DNA of 64,000 bases from Sinonovacula constricta (GCA_007844125.1 CM017565.1:8816885-8880884); one strand, 5' to 3'. Numbered from the stretch's first letter, positions 1 through 14,587 are shown. A program made the numbers and translations. The notes: generated by a model not told the origin, from the sequence alone.

Positions 1-3000
1 AATTACAATTCACAGCTGTATTATCGTACCCGCTTATGTGCACTGACTATCGTCAAATAAACGCAGAGTTGTATAAAATACTTAGTGACGTCTTTGTCGA
101 CAAAGCTGGAAAAGATATATATGTTACAAGTTTGGTTTGTTTAAAACCATTATGGATAGGTCCACAAACAAAGTATTCTACAATTAAAGAAATCAAGTAT
201 TCTAGAACATGAATTCAAACTAACTTCTGCAATACCTGTAGACAAAACCCGTATCCTCTGTAACACTGTGAGATACTATAATCAGTTAAAAGCGAAATAT
301 GATGCAGTGAAATGAGTGCAAGTCCATTACGAAGAGAAAATAGAAGGAAACTGGTAAGATAGCAAAAGCAGATCATATTTAACTGCTATAGCACATGTTG
401 CAGGCTAACTAGGCCACATTTCCTAGATAAACATCAACAGTGCCCAAAGATATCTGATTTTCAACCGCTCCACAGAAATTCTGCGTAGCTTTTTATTGAT
501 ATGAGCCAAACAATGGAATGTTATTCGAAAACTGTTTTTATAACACAATTTAGAAATGAACATAATTATCTGCAATATTTATAAAAGGTTAAGTGGTTTA
601 TCTCACGTTAAATGACCGGTTCCTAGGCACGTGGTAAACCGTTGACCTACCTAGTACACAAGAACGCAACTTTATATGTTTGCTTAACTGCCTGTGCGGA
701 TTTTTCTCTAGCATTAATATTATACGAATGGCAAGTACACCTCAGTCAACTGGACCACTTGCATCGAGTCTTCTGCATGGACAAATGATGTCGCGAACAC
801 ATCTCGGAAAGAGAAAGTGAAAACTCTTGTCCTGTCTTATCTGTTCAAATTCTTGTAAATATATAAACATGGAGTACAGTGATATATAAACTGCAAATCA
901 TCTTGATCCCAGTATTAATAACTAACCATTGACTTCGTCTGACGATATTGATGTTCAAAATATGTATGCCTATTGGAAAGATTGCAGATAATGTTATTTC
1001 TAACCGTCTTGACTTTTTTCATGTTTATTGTGCAAATGTATGCAAGAAATATTCCACTTCATGATCGTTTAAATGTTTGTTACAAATAATGAATTGTCTG
1101 AAAGTTACAAAAATGTCCACATAATTTTGGGCCTGGATTTTCATTTTGAGGAAATAATGAGGCTGCTAACAAACGACATCCTATTTCACGAGATAATTGT
1201 TTATGTTTATGATCTGTATATCCTCTGTTTCGATATTCCGATAAGTGTTGTAGAAAGATACCTTCTATAAGATGATATTGCCAATAATTATAAATTATCT
1301 GAGAAATTGAGACACAACATAACGTCGCTTTGTTTGGTCTATTTTTATATGATACAACTTGTTGAAAATGTTTCGGAAAGCTAATTTGAGTTTATTTATT
1401 GTACACTGTATGTGTTGTATTTTTCATAATTCCATTCATAGATAAAGAATGAAAGAAATGACAAGGTTTATGTAAATTGTCAACAACCTATCATAACATT
1501 TTGCATAATATATTACAATGTTGGTTTCGAACTTATTTGCTTAAGGTAACGGGCATTTATCAACAATGACCTCTGGCCTGTAACGAGACATCCAGTATTT
1601 CAACGATCTATAAAAACAGGCAATGTTTCGCACGGTGACTAGTTATGCATAAGTTGTCTGTATTGGAAAAAGAAATAATCCAAAAGCATATTGGTCAAGA
1701 TGTAACGCACTATCTAGTCAACGTTTTAAAAAATAACTTATTTTTGTTTTTATGGTTAACATGGACAACATGTTCAATCCTAAAGCTTCAACCTAACAAA
1801 AAGCAAAAGGCTCAGTATGACTACAACTTGATGTTTCGTGCATTGTGCAATTATTTCCTTATTGTGTATTTCAGAACACTGACACTTTTTCGCCATAGCC
1901 ATGTTGGAAAATGTAGGTATAAGGCAATTACTGACGAAGACATACACTATATCAATGCTATTTTTAATTACTACTATTTGATGACAGTTACTCACTTGAC
2001 TCGCTAACCCGAAAATAATGACCGTCATTTGATAAGTGAACACAACAGTAATACAACGACGGGATTTATCACGAGCTTAATTATGGCAAACTGTTTACAT
2101 TAGTAAAACTGATGGTGCAAAATTGATTGATATTTTCTCATGCAATTGCAAAAAAAAGAGAGATTTTTTAATATTATTTCAAATAACAAACAAACGATGT
2201 TAAAGAAAATTACCTAGCGAGCTTCAACCTAAGACCGCACATTTACAAAAGTAAACCTCATCCAATTTAATTGCTCATGTTCATGCTTTGTGAGCAGCAC
2301 TTTATTTTTGGTGATATGTAATAACATTGATCAGGGGTTTTTGAAACTAAGGTCAGATAGCATAACCTTAAAAATTGCTCTTTTTGTTTTATGAATAAAT
2401 CTTTGTATAAAGTAACTAAGTAACTATCGTTGATATTTGTTTTCGAAAAGTCCATGTAGAAATAAGGGCTGTTATAATGTTTTTTTGTCCGAGTTTGGGA
2501 TTATTTCTTCAAACATAGGAATAGCGTACATTTGTTCCCATAGGTATGATCCAAAAGCGACTATACAATTAGCAAACAAAACAACGTGAGACCAAATGCG
2601 CTTTGTGGCATGTCAAAGTCCCGGACAAATTCTATAACCTGCTTTTGATAGATCTAAGTTTTCCATTCAAATGTTCTGTGCTCCAGTGACACATACAGAT
2701 CCAGCAAACGATGTAAAATGAATGGGAGTAAATATCTACATTTTTATAATTCTGTTTGAAAAGAATGTTCATAGATAAGAAAAAGAATTCACGTTCTCTT
2801 TCAGAGATATGTGTTAAGTCAATTAGCTTTGCAGGTTTTCTTAAGAATATAAGACAAAGTAAAATAATCGGAGAGTCATCAGATGGGTCATTAGGTGCAC
2901 CTGTTTAAGGACAATACATTTATGGGTCGTGTACGGTAACTGTGCCAGTGGAATAGGAACTCTGCTTTTAGCTCTAATGTAGTTAATCTAGTTAATATGG

Positions 3001-3955
3001 TAATGCAATGTACAACAGAGCTTTCTGCAACTTCTTAGTCGAGCTTTTATCATGAACAGTATTTACGTTTTACTGTAGGAGAATAAGGAGAGTATCTATA
3101 AGAATAAAGGCAAACAGGGTAAGAGTAAACGTGACAAAACGTGACAAAAACGCACAGTCGAGACAGTAGACACAAAAGGAAAAAAACAGCAGTTACCGGT
3201 TTGGAACGGTTAGTCAGTCAAACGACCGACTGTGTCCTATGCGTGAAAGTGAAACATGAATCTCATGGTAAATAAAAGAGTGAATAATGTCAATTTCAGG
3301 GACTTACAATCTTGTATACTGAAATTATCGAATATCAAAAATACAAGTAGGGTTGAGGTAGTATTTACATGTATAGTTCTTATAGGGTCAATACATTAAT
3401 AAGCAAAAACATGGTGGTGAATTTTGGGCTTCTGGTAGGTAGGCTAGTTCTGGATTCGGCTTCCAGATCTGCAAGAACATGTTAGTACTTAATGCAAGAT
3501 AAAATACATTTTACTATATACGCATATTCTCACTCTATAACTACCAGGCTTGCTCCTTCTATCCAGAAGCAGAACATTGACCCGTTTTTATGGAGGTAGG
3601 CTGTACTTTGGCCACTTGACTTTGAACTATGATTTCCGACTGTATGAGCTTATTAACAATTTTACCAAGTGTTAACTAATCCAATGGTCATCCTATATGC
3701 TAGGTCAATCATTTCAAGATTTTTACAAGATATAACTTTTTAAATCTTTTACCAGCAAAATAGCAATGCACAGTCGTAGTTTACTTAACTTCCATGTGTT
3801 TCAATCAAGGACTCAATGGCGACCCACTGTTACTTGCAAAATCATTACGTGACCTTGTACCCAGAGTATAATACGAGATTCACTTCCTGATTACCTCCAC
3901 ATTACCAATAATGTAGATGGTGCCACATTTGAATATCGCATAAATGCTTTGTGTA
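1..3955. other. AT-rich noncoding stretch, nothing recognised
   Basis: No open frame here has recognisable protein similarity or paired splice sites. The longest (1645-2007 plus, 120 codons) has the composition of random AT-rich DNA. A short direct repeat of CGTGACAAAA occurs near 3130-3150. I see no RNA gene and no transposon end. Confidence 0.6.
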
Positions 3956-4256
3956 TAGCAACATATATCTTCCTACGAATATTGCAACATATATTTTCCT
4001 ATGAGTTTTGCAACATTTATCTTTCTTTGAGTATTGCAACATATATTTTCCTACGAATATTGCAACATATATCTTCCTATGAGTTTTGCAACATTTATCT
4101 TTCTTTGAGTATTGCAACATATATTTTCCTATGAGTTTTGCAAATTTATCTTTCTTTGAGTATTGCAACATATATTTTCCTACGAATATTGCAACATATA
4201 TCTTCCTATGAGTTTTGCAACATATATTTTCCTACGAATATTGCAACATACATAAG
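3956..4256. repeat. 26-bp minisatellite, about 11 copies
   Basis: Tandem copies of a unit built around ATTGCAACATATATTTTCCT followed by ACGAAT, ATGAGT or a CTTTGAGT variant. At least three unit variants alternate, so a longer composite period of two to three units is visible. One copy near 4137-4160 carries a 1-base deletion. Short open frames on both strands come from the repeat and are not genes. Confidence 0.9.
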
Positions 4257-6765
4257 CATCCTGTTTATATTTGGATTGAATTGAAGTACAAATGTCAATT
4301 GTATGTCAAAGGAAAGTATACGCAACATTCTTGATGGGTTAAACAAAAAACAAAGACTACATGCAGGAGGTAGATGTTTTATGACCATCACACTGGTAAT
4401 ATTGTTGTAATTACTAACAGAATAAAGGACAAGGTGCTATGAGTATTGCCACTTATATTAGAAGTCAGTTTGTATTATCTGATCATTTCATATAGCTGCA
4501 AAATCTGTAATTGTGTGACACGAAGAAGCCAAATTAAAATAATAATAGTAAAAATAAGAACATTTTACTGTAAAAAACAACAACAATCTGATTTCACTTG
4601 TTCTTTGTTGTTCGATTTGTTAAGAAATATCCATATTCGGAACAAGTTAGGGAAAGTAAATGACATTGAAGAAGAACATTTCAAATTCATTAAAGGTTTT
4701 TTTATGTGCATATATAAAAGTCAAGACTCTTTTATTTATACGTTGATGATACTGTTTTCTTTTCACTGTCCCTCAGAAAGCGCGAGTCTAGAGCTCTGAA
4801 AACCGGACTGACTTTTTCCTACTGACCATTCCAAGTAAGTAAACTGTTGTTGTTTATTATTCATTTTTTATTATAAATAGTGTCAAGTCGCTTTTGCATT
4901 TGATTAACAAGTTAGACCTGGTCACTTTTCTATAAATGCAACACCTGTTATGGACCTGTATCAGACGCCTTCGATGGTTACTCTAATGTTCTTACACAAA
5001 TGCATTTGAAGAAAAATCTCACCATCAATTTTTACAACTAAGCGTTATTTTGAAAGGATTTCTGTTCATTTCTCTTGATATTGTATTGTGATACAATGAT
5101 TGCGGTAATTACAAAGGGCAAATGAAAGCCATTTTACGCCTCTATATCTTTGCTTTAATCTTAGAACAATAATATAAAAGTGATACTAAATTTAGCCAGG
5201 TGTATTTTTATCAATTGCTTTACAACTTACAAAGAACTACTAATAGTCGGATCATATTGTATAATGGTTTTTAATACATGTATTTGTAAAATGACTGTAC
5301 ATTTTGTGCAAGCCGATTAACAATTGAGTTAACAATTGAGTTACCTAAAAAGAATGAATGCGAATAATAATATGAATGATAATGAGACCAATCCAATGCA
5401 TGTTAACATTTTTACGGGTGAAGACGCAATAGCACCGTTGACTTTACTGTTTCCTTTTCCTTAAGCATAATGTTTACCCATTTGCATTTAAATCACTAAC
5501 AGTTGCAGTGTAACAGACTTATAGTTAATAAATTAAATTCACATGAGTTAAGACAACGATGTGGATACAATTTTGCCATGGTCATGAAAGTTAGCCTTCC
5601 GCAGTAGCTTCCCTTGACCCATCGGGTTAATCTTATCACACTACTTATACAGTTTGTACATTTTATTGCTTGCTACTTACAGTCCGCGCCGTTCTGCTTA
5701 TGTTTTTGTTTATTCTTCATCAATTCCGGCAATACCAGAAACTGACCATAACGGTGTCGCTTCATGTTACAGAGCAGTGTCAATAAGCACTGTATTCTTC
5801 ATAATTAACTTGAGCATTAAACTATCTCTCTTTAATTAACAGTCAGTAATATAAATGCAAGTAGAACAAATATGATTTAGTCGAAATTTTGTTTAGTCGA
5901 AATTAAAGTTATTAGAGCAAAAGTGGAAAACGTGTCCGTTATCCCTGAAAAGAATAGAAAAATAATCTCATATAAAGAATAGAATGAGATTAATCTGGGA
6001 GGCTTAACAAGTTTTAGTGAAGCTTGGTAAAGTGGTATTACATGCCTAAAATTTGGACCAGCCTCTACAATATCGTACATACGGTAAGTGTACGCACGTT
6101 CAGTCTTCACACCCCTGGAAGAGACATCAGGAGTACAGTATCGTGCAGGTTCCGGATCTCAGTTACTTATCGATTCATCTTGACTTATTCTGCAACTGTC
6201 ATTATTGACACTTTGACAGCCTTGGAGAGTTTATACGTTTGTTTTATCGATCGACATCATAATTCTTTTTAATGATATTAACCACCCCGTCGGTTCATAA
6301 AGGCTGCAAGAGTTCGTTCAGTTCGTACACCTTAGACTGCTATATCTGTTAACCAACATGAAATTATTAGTTTATAAAATTATAAAATAATTAAAATCAA
6401 ACGATAATAATCATTTTGTCAGATACTTTGCAGGAAATATTGTGGATCAGGATAAAACATCCCAAGCGGGAGTTAGCTAATATAGGTCTCAACTGTTTGC
6501 ATAAGTCTGATCAGTTCCTGTTAAACAGGCTAAATGTTAAGAAAATAAAATGCTTCATTTGTCAATAGAGTTAAGAATTTACCAAGAGTGTAGAGATCGC
6601 ATAACGGAAAGTATTGTTTGAAGACATAAAGTACGATGCATGGTCGGCACGATGTTGAAACAAATTGACTGGTGTATGCACGATAGTGGAACTGCTACGT
6701 GAGGGCGCCTGGATCGCTGGCATGTCATGATGTCAAGATATGGCAGCTCCTGTCCTCCACACGTG
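4257..6765. other. Noncoding stretch, nothing recognised
   Basis: AT-rich, with no supported exon. A 14-bp tandem duplication (AACAATTGAGTTAAC-like) lies at 5318-5343. The open frame 4446-4799 (plus) has no recognisable domain. The segment from about 6640 is richer in G+C than its surroundings and leads into the DR1 motif at 6766. Confidence 0.5.
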
Positions 6766-6778
6766 AGGTCAAAGGTCA
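6766..6778 (+). promoter_or_regulatory. Perfect DR1 nuclear-receptor half-site pair
   Basis: The sequence reads AGGTCA-A-AGGTCA, an exact direct repeat with one spacer base. This is the consensus bound by RXR-type heterodimers and HNF4-type receptors. An exact 12-base match is unlikely by chance in 64 kb. However, no gene or promoter can be placed next to it, so function is inferred from the motif alone; it could belong to an old repeat. Confidence 0.35.
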
Positions 6779-7080
6779 TACAAGATCATGGTATGTGTAT
6801 AAATGTCGTGTCATATATTTGCCGGTTACTTTCATGAATTAAAATTGTAAATAAAGCATTTGACAAAATGAACAAAATGTGTTTCAGATTGGGTTCAGTA
6901 CATGTAGCTGGATATATTTTTAAATGTTGAAATAAAACGTTACTTTACACCTAATGTAGGAGCAACGAGAAGTATGTATTGCCTACTTCGGCAAGTCTAA
7001 GACATTGCCATACTTCTTAGTCACTCTGACGACAGCTTGAGCTAATCTGGCATACCGAGTTTTTGTTAAGGATGGGTCTG

Positions 7081-9763
7081 ATAACAGTGCATTGACTATC
7101 CAAATGTTGCATAGATAACCGTGCATTGACCATCCAAATGTTGCATAGATAACCTTGCATTGACCATCCAAATGTTGCATAGATAACAGTGCATTGACCA
7201 TCCAAATGTTGCATAGATAACAGTGCATTGACCATCCAAATGTTGCATAGATAACAGTGCATTGACCATCCAAATGTTGCATAGATTACAGTGCATTGAC
7301 CATCCAAATGTTGCATAGATAACAGTGCATTGACCATCCATATGTTGCATAGATAACAGTGCATTGACCATCCAAATGTTGCATAGATAACCGTGCATTG
7401 ACCATCCATATGTTGCATAGATAACCGTGCATTGACCATCCAAATGTTGCATAGATTACAGTGCATTGACCATCCAAATGTTGCATAGATAACAGTGCAT
7501 TGACCATCCATATGTTGCATAGATAACAGTGCATTGACCATCCAAATGTTGCATAGATAACCGTGCATTGACCATCCAAATGTTGCATAGATAACAGTGC
7601 ATTGACCATCCAAATGTTGCATAGATAACCGTGCATTGACCATCCATATGTTGCATAGATAACAGTGCATTGACCATCCATATGTTGCATAGATAACAGT
7701 GCATTGACCATCCAAATGTTGCATAGATTACAGTGCATTGACCATCCAAATGTTGCATAGATAACAGTGCATTGACCATCCATATGTTGCATAGATAACA
7801 GTGCATTGACCATCCAAATGTTGCATAGATAACAGTGCATTGACCATCCAAATGTTGCATAGATAACAGTGCATCGACCATCCATATGTTGCATAGATAA
7901 CAGTGCATTGACCATCCATATGTTGCATAGATAACAGTGCATTGACCATCCAAATGTTGCATAGATAACAGTGCATTGACCATCCATATGTTGCATAGAT
8001 AACAGTGCATTGACCATCCAAATGTTGCATAGATAACAGTGCATTGACCATCCATATGTTGCATAGATAACAGTGCATTGACCATCCAAATGTTGCATAG
8101 ATAACAGTGCATTGACCATCCATATGTTGCATAGATAACAGTGCATTGACCATCCAAATGTTGCATAGATAACAGTGCATTGACCATCCAAATGTTGCAT
8201 AGATAACAGTGCATCGACCATCCATATGTTGCATAGATAACAGTGCATTGACCATCCATATGTTGCATAGATAACAGTGCATTGACCATCCATATGTTGC
8301 ATAGATAACAGTGCATTGACCATCCAAATGTTGCATAGATAACAGTGCATTGACCATCCAAATGTTGCATAGATAACAGTGCATTGACCATCCAAATGTT
8401 GCATAGATAACAGTGCATTGACCATCCAAATGTTGCATAGATAACAGTGCATTGACCATCCATATGTTGCATAGATAACAGTGCATTGACCATCCAAATG
8501 TTGCATAGATAACAGTGCATTGACCATCCATATGTTGCATAGATAACAGTGCATTGACCATCCAAATGTTGCATAGATAACAGTGCATCGACCATCCAAA
8601 TGTTGCATAGATAACAGTGCATTGACCATCCATATGTTGCATAGATAACAGTGCATTGACCATCCAAATGTTGCATAGATAACAGTGCATCGACCATCCA
8701 AATGTTGTATAGATAACAGTGCATTGACCATCCATATGTTGCATAGATAACAGTGCATCGACCATCCATATGTTGCATAGATAACAGTGCATTGACCATC
8801 CAAATGTTGCATAGATAACAGTGCATTGACCATCCAAATGTTGCATAGATAACAGTGCATTGACCATCCATATGTTGCATAGATAACAGTGCATCGACCA
8901 TCCAAATGTTGCATAGATAACAGTGCATTGACCATCCAAATGTTGCATAGATAACAGTGCATTGACCATCCAAATGTTGCATAGATAACAGTGCATCGAC
9001 CATCCAAATGTTGCATAGATAACAGTGCATTGACCATCCATATGTTGCATAGATAACAGTGCATCGACCATCCATATGTTGCATAGATAACAGTGCATTG
9101 ACCATCCAAATGTTGCATAGATAACAGTGCATTGACCATCCAAATGTTGCATAGATAACAGTGCATTGACCATCCAAATGTTGCATAGATTACAGTGCAT
9201 CGACCATCCATATGTTGCATAGATAACAGTGCATTGACCATCCAAATGTTGCATAGATAACAGTGCATTGACCATCCAAATGTTGCATAGATAACAGTGC
9301 ATTGACCATCCATATGTTGCATAGATAACAGTGCATTGACCATCCATATGTTGCATAGATAACAGTGCATTGACCATCCATATGTTGCATAGATAACAGT
9401 GCATTGACCATCCATATGTTGCATAGATAACAGTGCATCGACCATCCATATGTTGCATAGATAACAGTGCATTGACCATCCAAATGTTGCATAGATAACA
9501 GTGCATTGACCATCCAAATGTTGCATAGATAACAGTGCATTGACCATCCATATGTTGCATAGATAACAGTGCATTGACCATCCAAATGTTGCATAGATAA
9601 CAGTGCATTGACCATCCATATGTTGCATAGATAACAGTGCATCGACCATCCAAATGTTGCATAGATAACAGTGCATCGACCATCCATATGTTGCATAGAT
9701 AACAGTGCATTGACCATCCAAATGTTGCATAGATAACAGTGCATCGACCATCCAAATGTTGCA
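7081..9763. repeat. 34-bp minisatellite, about 79 copies
   Basis: Head-to-tail units built on CATTGACCATCCAAATGTTG followed by CATAGATAACAGTG. Units differ at a few fixed places: CCAAATG or CCATATG, CATTGACC or CATCGACC, ATAACAGTG or ATAACCGTG, and rarely ATTACAGTG. The left 600 bp carries the CCGTG variant and the right 1.7 kb is rich in CATCG. The minus-strand unit has no stop codon in any frame, so open frames of up to 835 codons run through it with a 34-residue repeated peptide. The TAA-creating ATTAC variants are what end them. There is no spacer between units, so this is not a CRISPR array. Confidence 0.97.
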
Positions 9764-12700
9764 AAGGTTAAGTGTACTATTAAAGAAAACCATAAAAATG
9801 TTTACCCACTTAATCTAAGTTAAGCAACACGAGAGTTTAATCAATACCACACTATTTTGTTTGCGTCTTGAATAGAGTTTCGTTTTGTTTATTTTGTTTT
9901 AAATAGGTTTTTAATATCATATCATATCATAGCTACCTCCACTCCAGCAGTGCCGATGAACCAACTTACCAAGTCACATTAGTCAAATTCTGGATAGGAC
10001 CACTTGCGCAATGGATGTCAGCTGGAGGACTTTACATTAAATCCTTCGCCACGAACTCACGCAATCAGAGTAAAACTCTACCACTCGGACTCGGGTGCCT
10101 CGTATCCCAATTCAAAGGAAATGTTTACTAGCGGTTTGATGCCATAATCATTTATTTATGCATTTACGAGTACATCTGGGTAACAGGGACTGAAAATCTT
10201 TCAAAGTATTTGTCCGCTTCGTGTTTTAACTATGTGTCTTTGCCTATTGTAGCACACCAAATCATACCACGTAGAACTTCTTTCTTTTAGAAATGTCAGG
10301 TGGACGCCTTCCGATGCGTTACTGATGCTCTGCTATAACGTCAAAGAGTGGATTTGGTTAGGTGAGCAGTTGCGAGTGGCAAATGTCATATTTCTTGACT
10401 CACGAATTATGTCCCCGTATGGAATACAGAATTTTTTGTTGATCAAGATTGCTTTAGTGTCATACACTGTTAATATGTTCTTTGTAAATGTGTATTTAAT
10501 ATAAGCACGAATTAGTTGAATTTATAGAGATGATTTGTTACCTGCTGTTGATAATATTATGTCATGTTCTATTCATGAATGATAACAATAAAACCAATTG
10601 TAAAATGGTATAGAATTTCCAATAAAAGTTAACGTAACAAAAAGTTGGTGTTATTTGTTGCCATTTAAAAGAATACAAATTAAGGAGAGTGGTTTGTTTA
10701 ATTACATTTCATATAAAACAAAGTGGGTTGATAGATAAAATTTTTATTGCATTATTGATCATTTGTTTATGTGTTTCTTGAATCATGAATTTGATGTCCA
10801 GATAAACTACTTTCCGTTTGATTAATCAATTAGCAATTTACATTTATAAACTAAAACTTATAATTACTTATTCATTACGCATTATCTCCTCTTATTTTGA
10901 TTCTTTGGATTGGGAAGTAATTGGTTGTTCCCTTTTACCAAATAACTTTCTAGAAATGTACAAGAAAACCATTGGCAAGAATCCTCACAAAACGATGAAT
11001 GCAACCCCCACCCACCCCGACCCCCTAAAACACAAACAAACAACATGCTAAACTTAATATACCATCAGGACATCTTTGTCAAAGGAGGATTCACCCCCAT
11101 TAAGGTGGCATTCTAGTGAAACAGTGGGTTTTTTATAATCCAATGTCGGAATTTTTCTATCTCAGTGATTTTTTATTTAAATATGAATTAGAGAATTGAT
11201 ACTTTTTACAAATATTACGAAGTCCAGTATCACCGGGAATTTATGACCATCTTACAGGTGAGAATAATGTGGATGTACACTGGACACCAACATCGAAAAC
11301 AATCATTCCATCCGCAAAACGGACGTCCGATGGAAAACGCCAGAAAAGGGAGGCCGACGACATCTTGTAGGTTGTAGAACTGCGAGACATAAAACAGCCT
11401 TGAGGATCACTGCAACATTATTGTCGGGAGCAGAAGACTTTAGATGTTGCGTAAATGCCAACCGACATATCGAACAGTAATTAAGTCATCATAACAAACA
11501 CAAACAAAAGTTGTTTGGCGAACATTGGTTATCGTGTCATGTGTGTTTCCTTGTTAAATTCTACTCTATCAATTAAAGTATCGTTGAGTTTTGATAAAGA
11601 ATCTAAAAGTATAGTCGATCATTACTTTAAATGACGATGTTTCGGTTATAAGCTTGGCTTCATACCATACAATTTAAGGCAATCATTGTCTGCATCCTGT
11701 TTTCTTCGGACTCAGACTGACAGGGATGACATTCGACATTGCCAAAATGTTTAGTAACGTAACTAACATAACTCGCACAAAATTAATTGTTTCACACAGT
11801 ATTGTTTTGGTTATTGAAGACAACATGTAGCGATTAAAACTGTCAGTTTGGCTCACTCGTGAATATGAATAGCCTCCTGTAATTGACTTATGACCTAAGT
11901 CAAAGAATCGTTTACTATTTTACGTTTTCTTGGGTTTGTGAAAATGTCACTGTATCTGGATAATGGTCAGGGTGTTAGTCAAAAAATAGATCCAATAAAT
12001 AACAGATTAGCTACATCCCTTAAAGTTTACATTGCAGGGTTTAAAATACAATTTTGCCTCATGACAACATATTACAACGTTGTGATCAGACATTGTTATA
12101 TCGTGTCAGTGGGTAATGTGTATCTCTAATTAGTTGATAGTGTGCTTCTGTTAAACCATCGAGTCTTTGCTTTCCGTTTTCTTACCTGTGCAGGTGTTAG
12201 GTTGGGACGGGTGTGTCATTTAGGTCTAAATGAGACTTTACTGTCGGCATTTTCTCCAATCTGTTAGTCAACATTACTGAAGCTTTTGTACACTGTTTCT
12301 TTAGTTCTTTAAGACAAACATTTACAATTCAAACTGACTAACTCTGGCCAATTTGTGCCTCATTATAGGTATGTGACACTGCTGAGACGAGTCATTGGGG
12401 CCAAGAAAACATAATCTAGACATCATGGTTCTGCTAACCGTGTAAGCAGTTAAAAGGATTTATTTTCTTTGAAAATTCGGGCAGAAAAAAACATCTATTT
12501 CCATTTGTTTATCTGCATATGTATTTATAATAATATCAATACTTGTTTACATAAATATGTCCACGTCATGGTAAAATATAAATGTTTATATTATGTTATG
12601 TCGTAATATGTCGTTGATGATTTTTTAGTCAATACCCTCTAGTCTGACAAAATACGTGCAACGTGACACCAGCCTTAGTCAGAATGTACTAGCCAGCCGA

Positions 12701-14149
12701 ATTGTCGGACAAATAAACACCCTTTAAATCCTGGTGCGCAATTGATCTTGCCAATTTCTAGTACTAGGTTACCCTGCCTTGCAAGGTCGCATATTCTAGT
12801 CCATAATGTGATTAACTATCTGCCAAATATTTTAACTTTTTACCGTTTTCCTGATAAATGGCCAAAGATTTATAAACTGCAAAGTCATTTGGTGTGGTAA
12901 AAGCTTACTTAGTACCCTTCGACTGAAATTGAATCGCTCAAAACATGTAATACATAAGGTAATGCAGTAATTGCTACTTCTTGTAGGTTTATATTTCACT
13001 ATTGTTTTCAATATGTGAAGGATTGAAGTTTATCAACTGCGACTCCGGGGCCAGCCGATTAACAATTGTTATCTAAATGGGACAGATATGCCTGAAGAAG
13101 CGTAGCAGATTTATGCCGGCGATAAGTCCTTAAAATCAATTAACGAATGCTTCTTTCTGTGAATTGGCTATCATATGTATAACCTACTATTGTAAAGTCT
13201 GTCCTTTGTCAGCATTTGCAATGTCACCAGTATGTTTGTGAATGAATAAACAAAACGTGATTTTTTGCAATGAATTGGTGCAACTGTAGCGTGCAAATCT
13301 ATGCCATTGTTGAATGTTATGGGTTAGCTTGCAAAAATGAACTATAAAGTGAACAGAAGATCTATACTCCTCTTAATGAAAAAGAAACCTTATCTCTATT
13401 TGAAAAAATATTAGTCATGTTCCATGAATCTGATTGGCTGGATGGACATGACGCTTGCAAGTTGACCATGTTTCGAATCATTTGAGCCAGACCAATCCAG
13501 TTTCCAAGCTCCAGTTTGTTCTTGGAATGTATATTAACTTAACAATGTTAGGTTAATATTAGCGAAGACAGAGCGGACAAAATAATCAGTTAATACAGAC
13601 ACATATTGTTTCAAACTATTATTTTATTGTCTGACTAGTATTATGTTTATATGTTATTTTTATGCGCTCCAACACTAATACATTATTAATTCTGACCACC
13701 TGACATAAAATAATGTGTCGCCAAAAATAACAGTTTATGTCACATTATATTTCAGCATTTATTTCTTTATATAGACATTACTTATCTATCTTCCTATCTG
13801 TCTAGGTAAACACACTGTCTAATTTTATACCGATGTAATTTAAACTGATATTTTCTAAATATAGCAGAAAATGGCTTTTGTACACGTATGTATACAGATT
13901 GCCCTTTGTAAATAGGTGAAAGGTTTTTTCAGCTGTTAAGTGATACAACAAATGTCTTCTTATTTTCTTTTTTCTTGCCCTAATAGTTGCACTCGATACT
14001 CCGTCAGTTGTTTTCATACACGTCATACTTTAGGCTTTGTAGTTAGACCTAACAGAACAATTGCAAATGTATGTTAAGTGATAGTTTCCATAACAAAGAA
14101 GTAATCTTAATATCATTTATAAATTGTTTACGTCAGGGTCGTGTGTTAG
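9764..14149. other. Noncoding stretch, nothing recognised
   Basis: Right flank of the 34-bp array. A short ATATC run is present near 9916-9931. No exon, RNA gene or transposon end could be supported; frames at 10818-11051 and 11938-12129 look random. The 16-mer AGCCGATTAACAATTG near 13052 also occurs near 5311, a hint of a shared old repeat with no further alignable sequence. Confidence 0.5.
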
Positions 14150-14587
14150 CTTATCAAACATATTCAGTGTTGGGTATATTCCATCGAAAATTGCAGCAAA
14201 CTAAATACATATTGTACTTTTAAAACATACTTCCAATTGGAACCTTATTTGTTAAAAGTTGATAATCCTCGACATAGTAGAGCTCTGTCTCGTTTAAGAT
14301 GTTCTGCTCATAGTTTGGCAATTGAAGAGGGGCGATATAAAAATATTAATAGACATTACAGAAAATGTATTTTTTGCAACTTAAATGTTATAGAGAGCGA
14401 GTATCACTTTGTTCTCGTGTGTCCATTATATAAAGAGCTAAGAAGACAGCTTTTACCACGGTATTATTGTTCTTGGCCAACACTTACAAAATTAAGATTA
14501 TTATTGCAAAACACTCAAACAGGAATTGTTAAAAGATTGGCAAAGTTTGTATATCTTGCATTTGAGAAACGTGAATCGATGTTGTAG
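14150..14587 (+). pseudogene. LINE reverse-transcriptase C-terminal tail
   Basis: An open frame of about 145 codons with no credible own start: the first usable codon inside is a TTG at 14237. It contains the typical sequence of LINE ORF2 ends, with an ALSRLR-SAHSLAIE-GRY block followed by a zinc-knuckle-like pattern Cys-x2-Cys-x9-His-x4-Cys (CIFC, then H and C of YHFVLVC). The fingers, palm and endonuclease domains are absent, so it cannot act on its own. It is part of the truncated LINE, not a host gene. Confidence 0.8.

Noticed and set aside
7081..9763. CRISPR array
   Set aside because: Units are contiguous with no unique spacers, and the genome is eukaryotic. The same applies to all other arrays here.
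7286..9793. 835-codon minus-strand open frame and its overlapping companions as a repetitive protein
   Set aside because: All three frames of the strand are open because the 34-bp unit contains no stop; the frames begin and end at unit variants and show no sign of a gene.
5308..13068. Shared 16-mer AGCCGATTAACAATTG near 5311 and 13052 as transposon ends
   Set aside because: No further alignable sequence around either copy and no inverted or target repeats.
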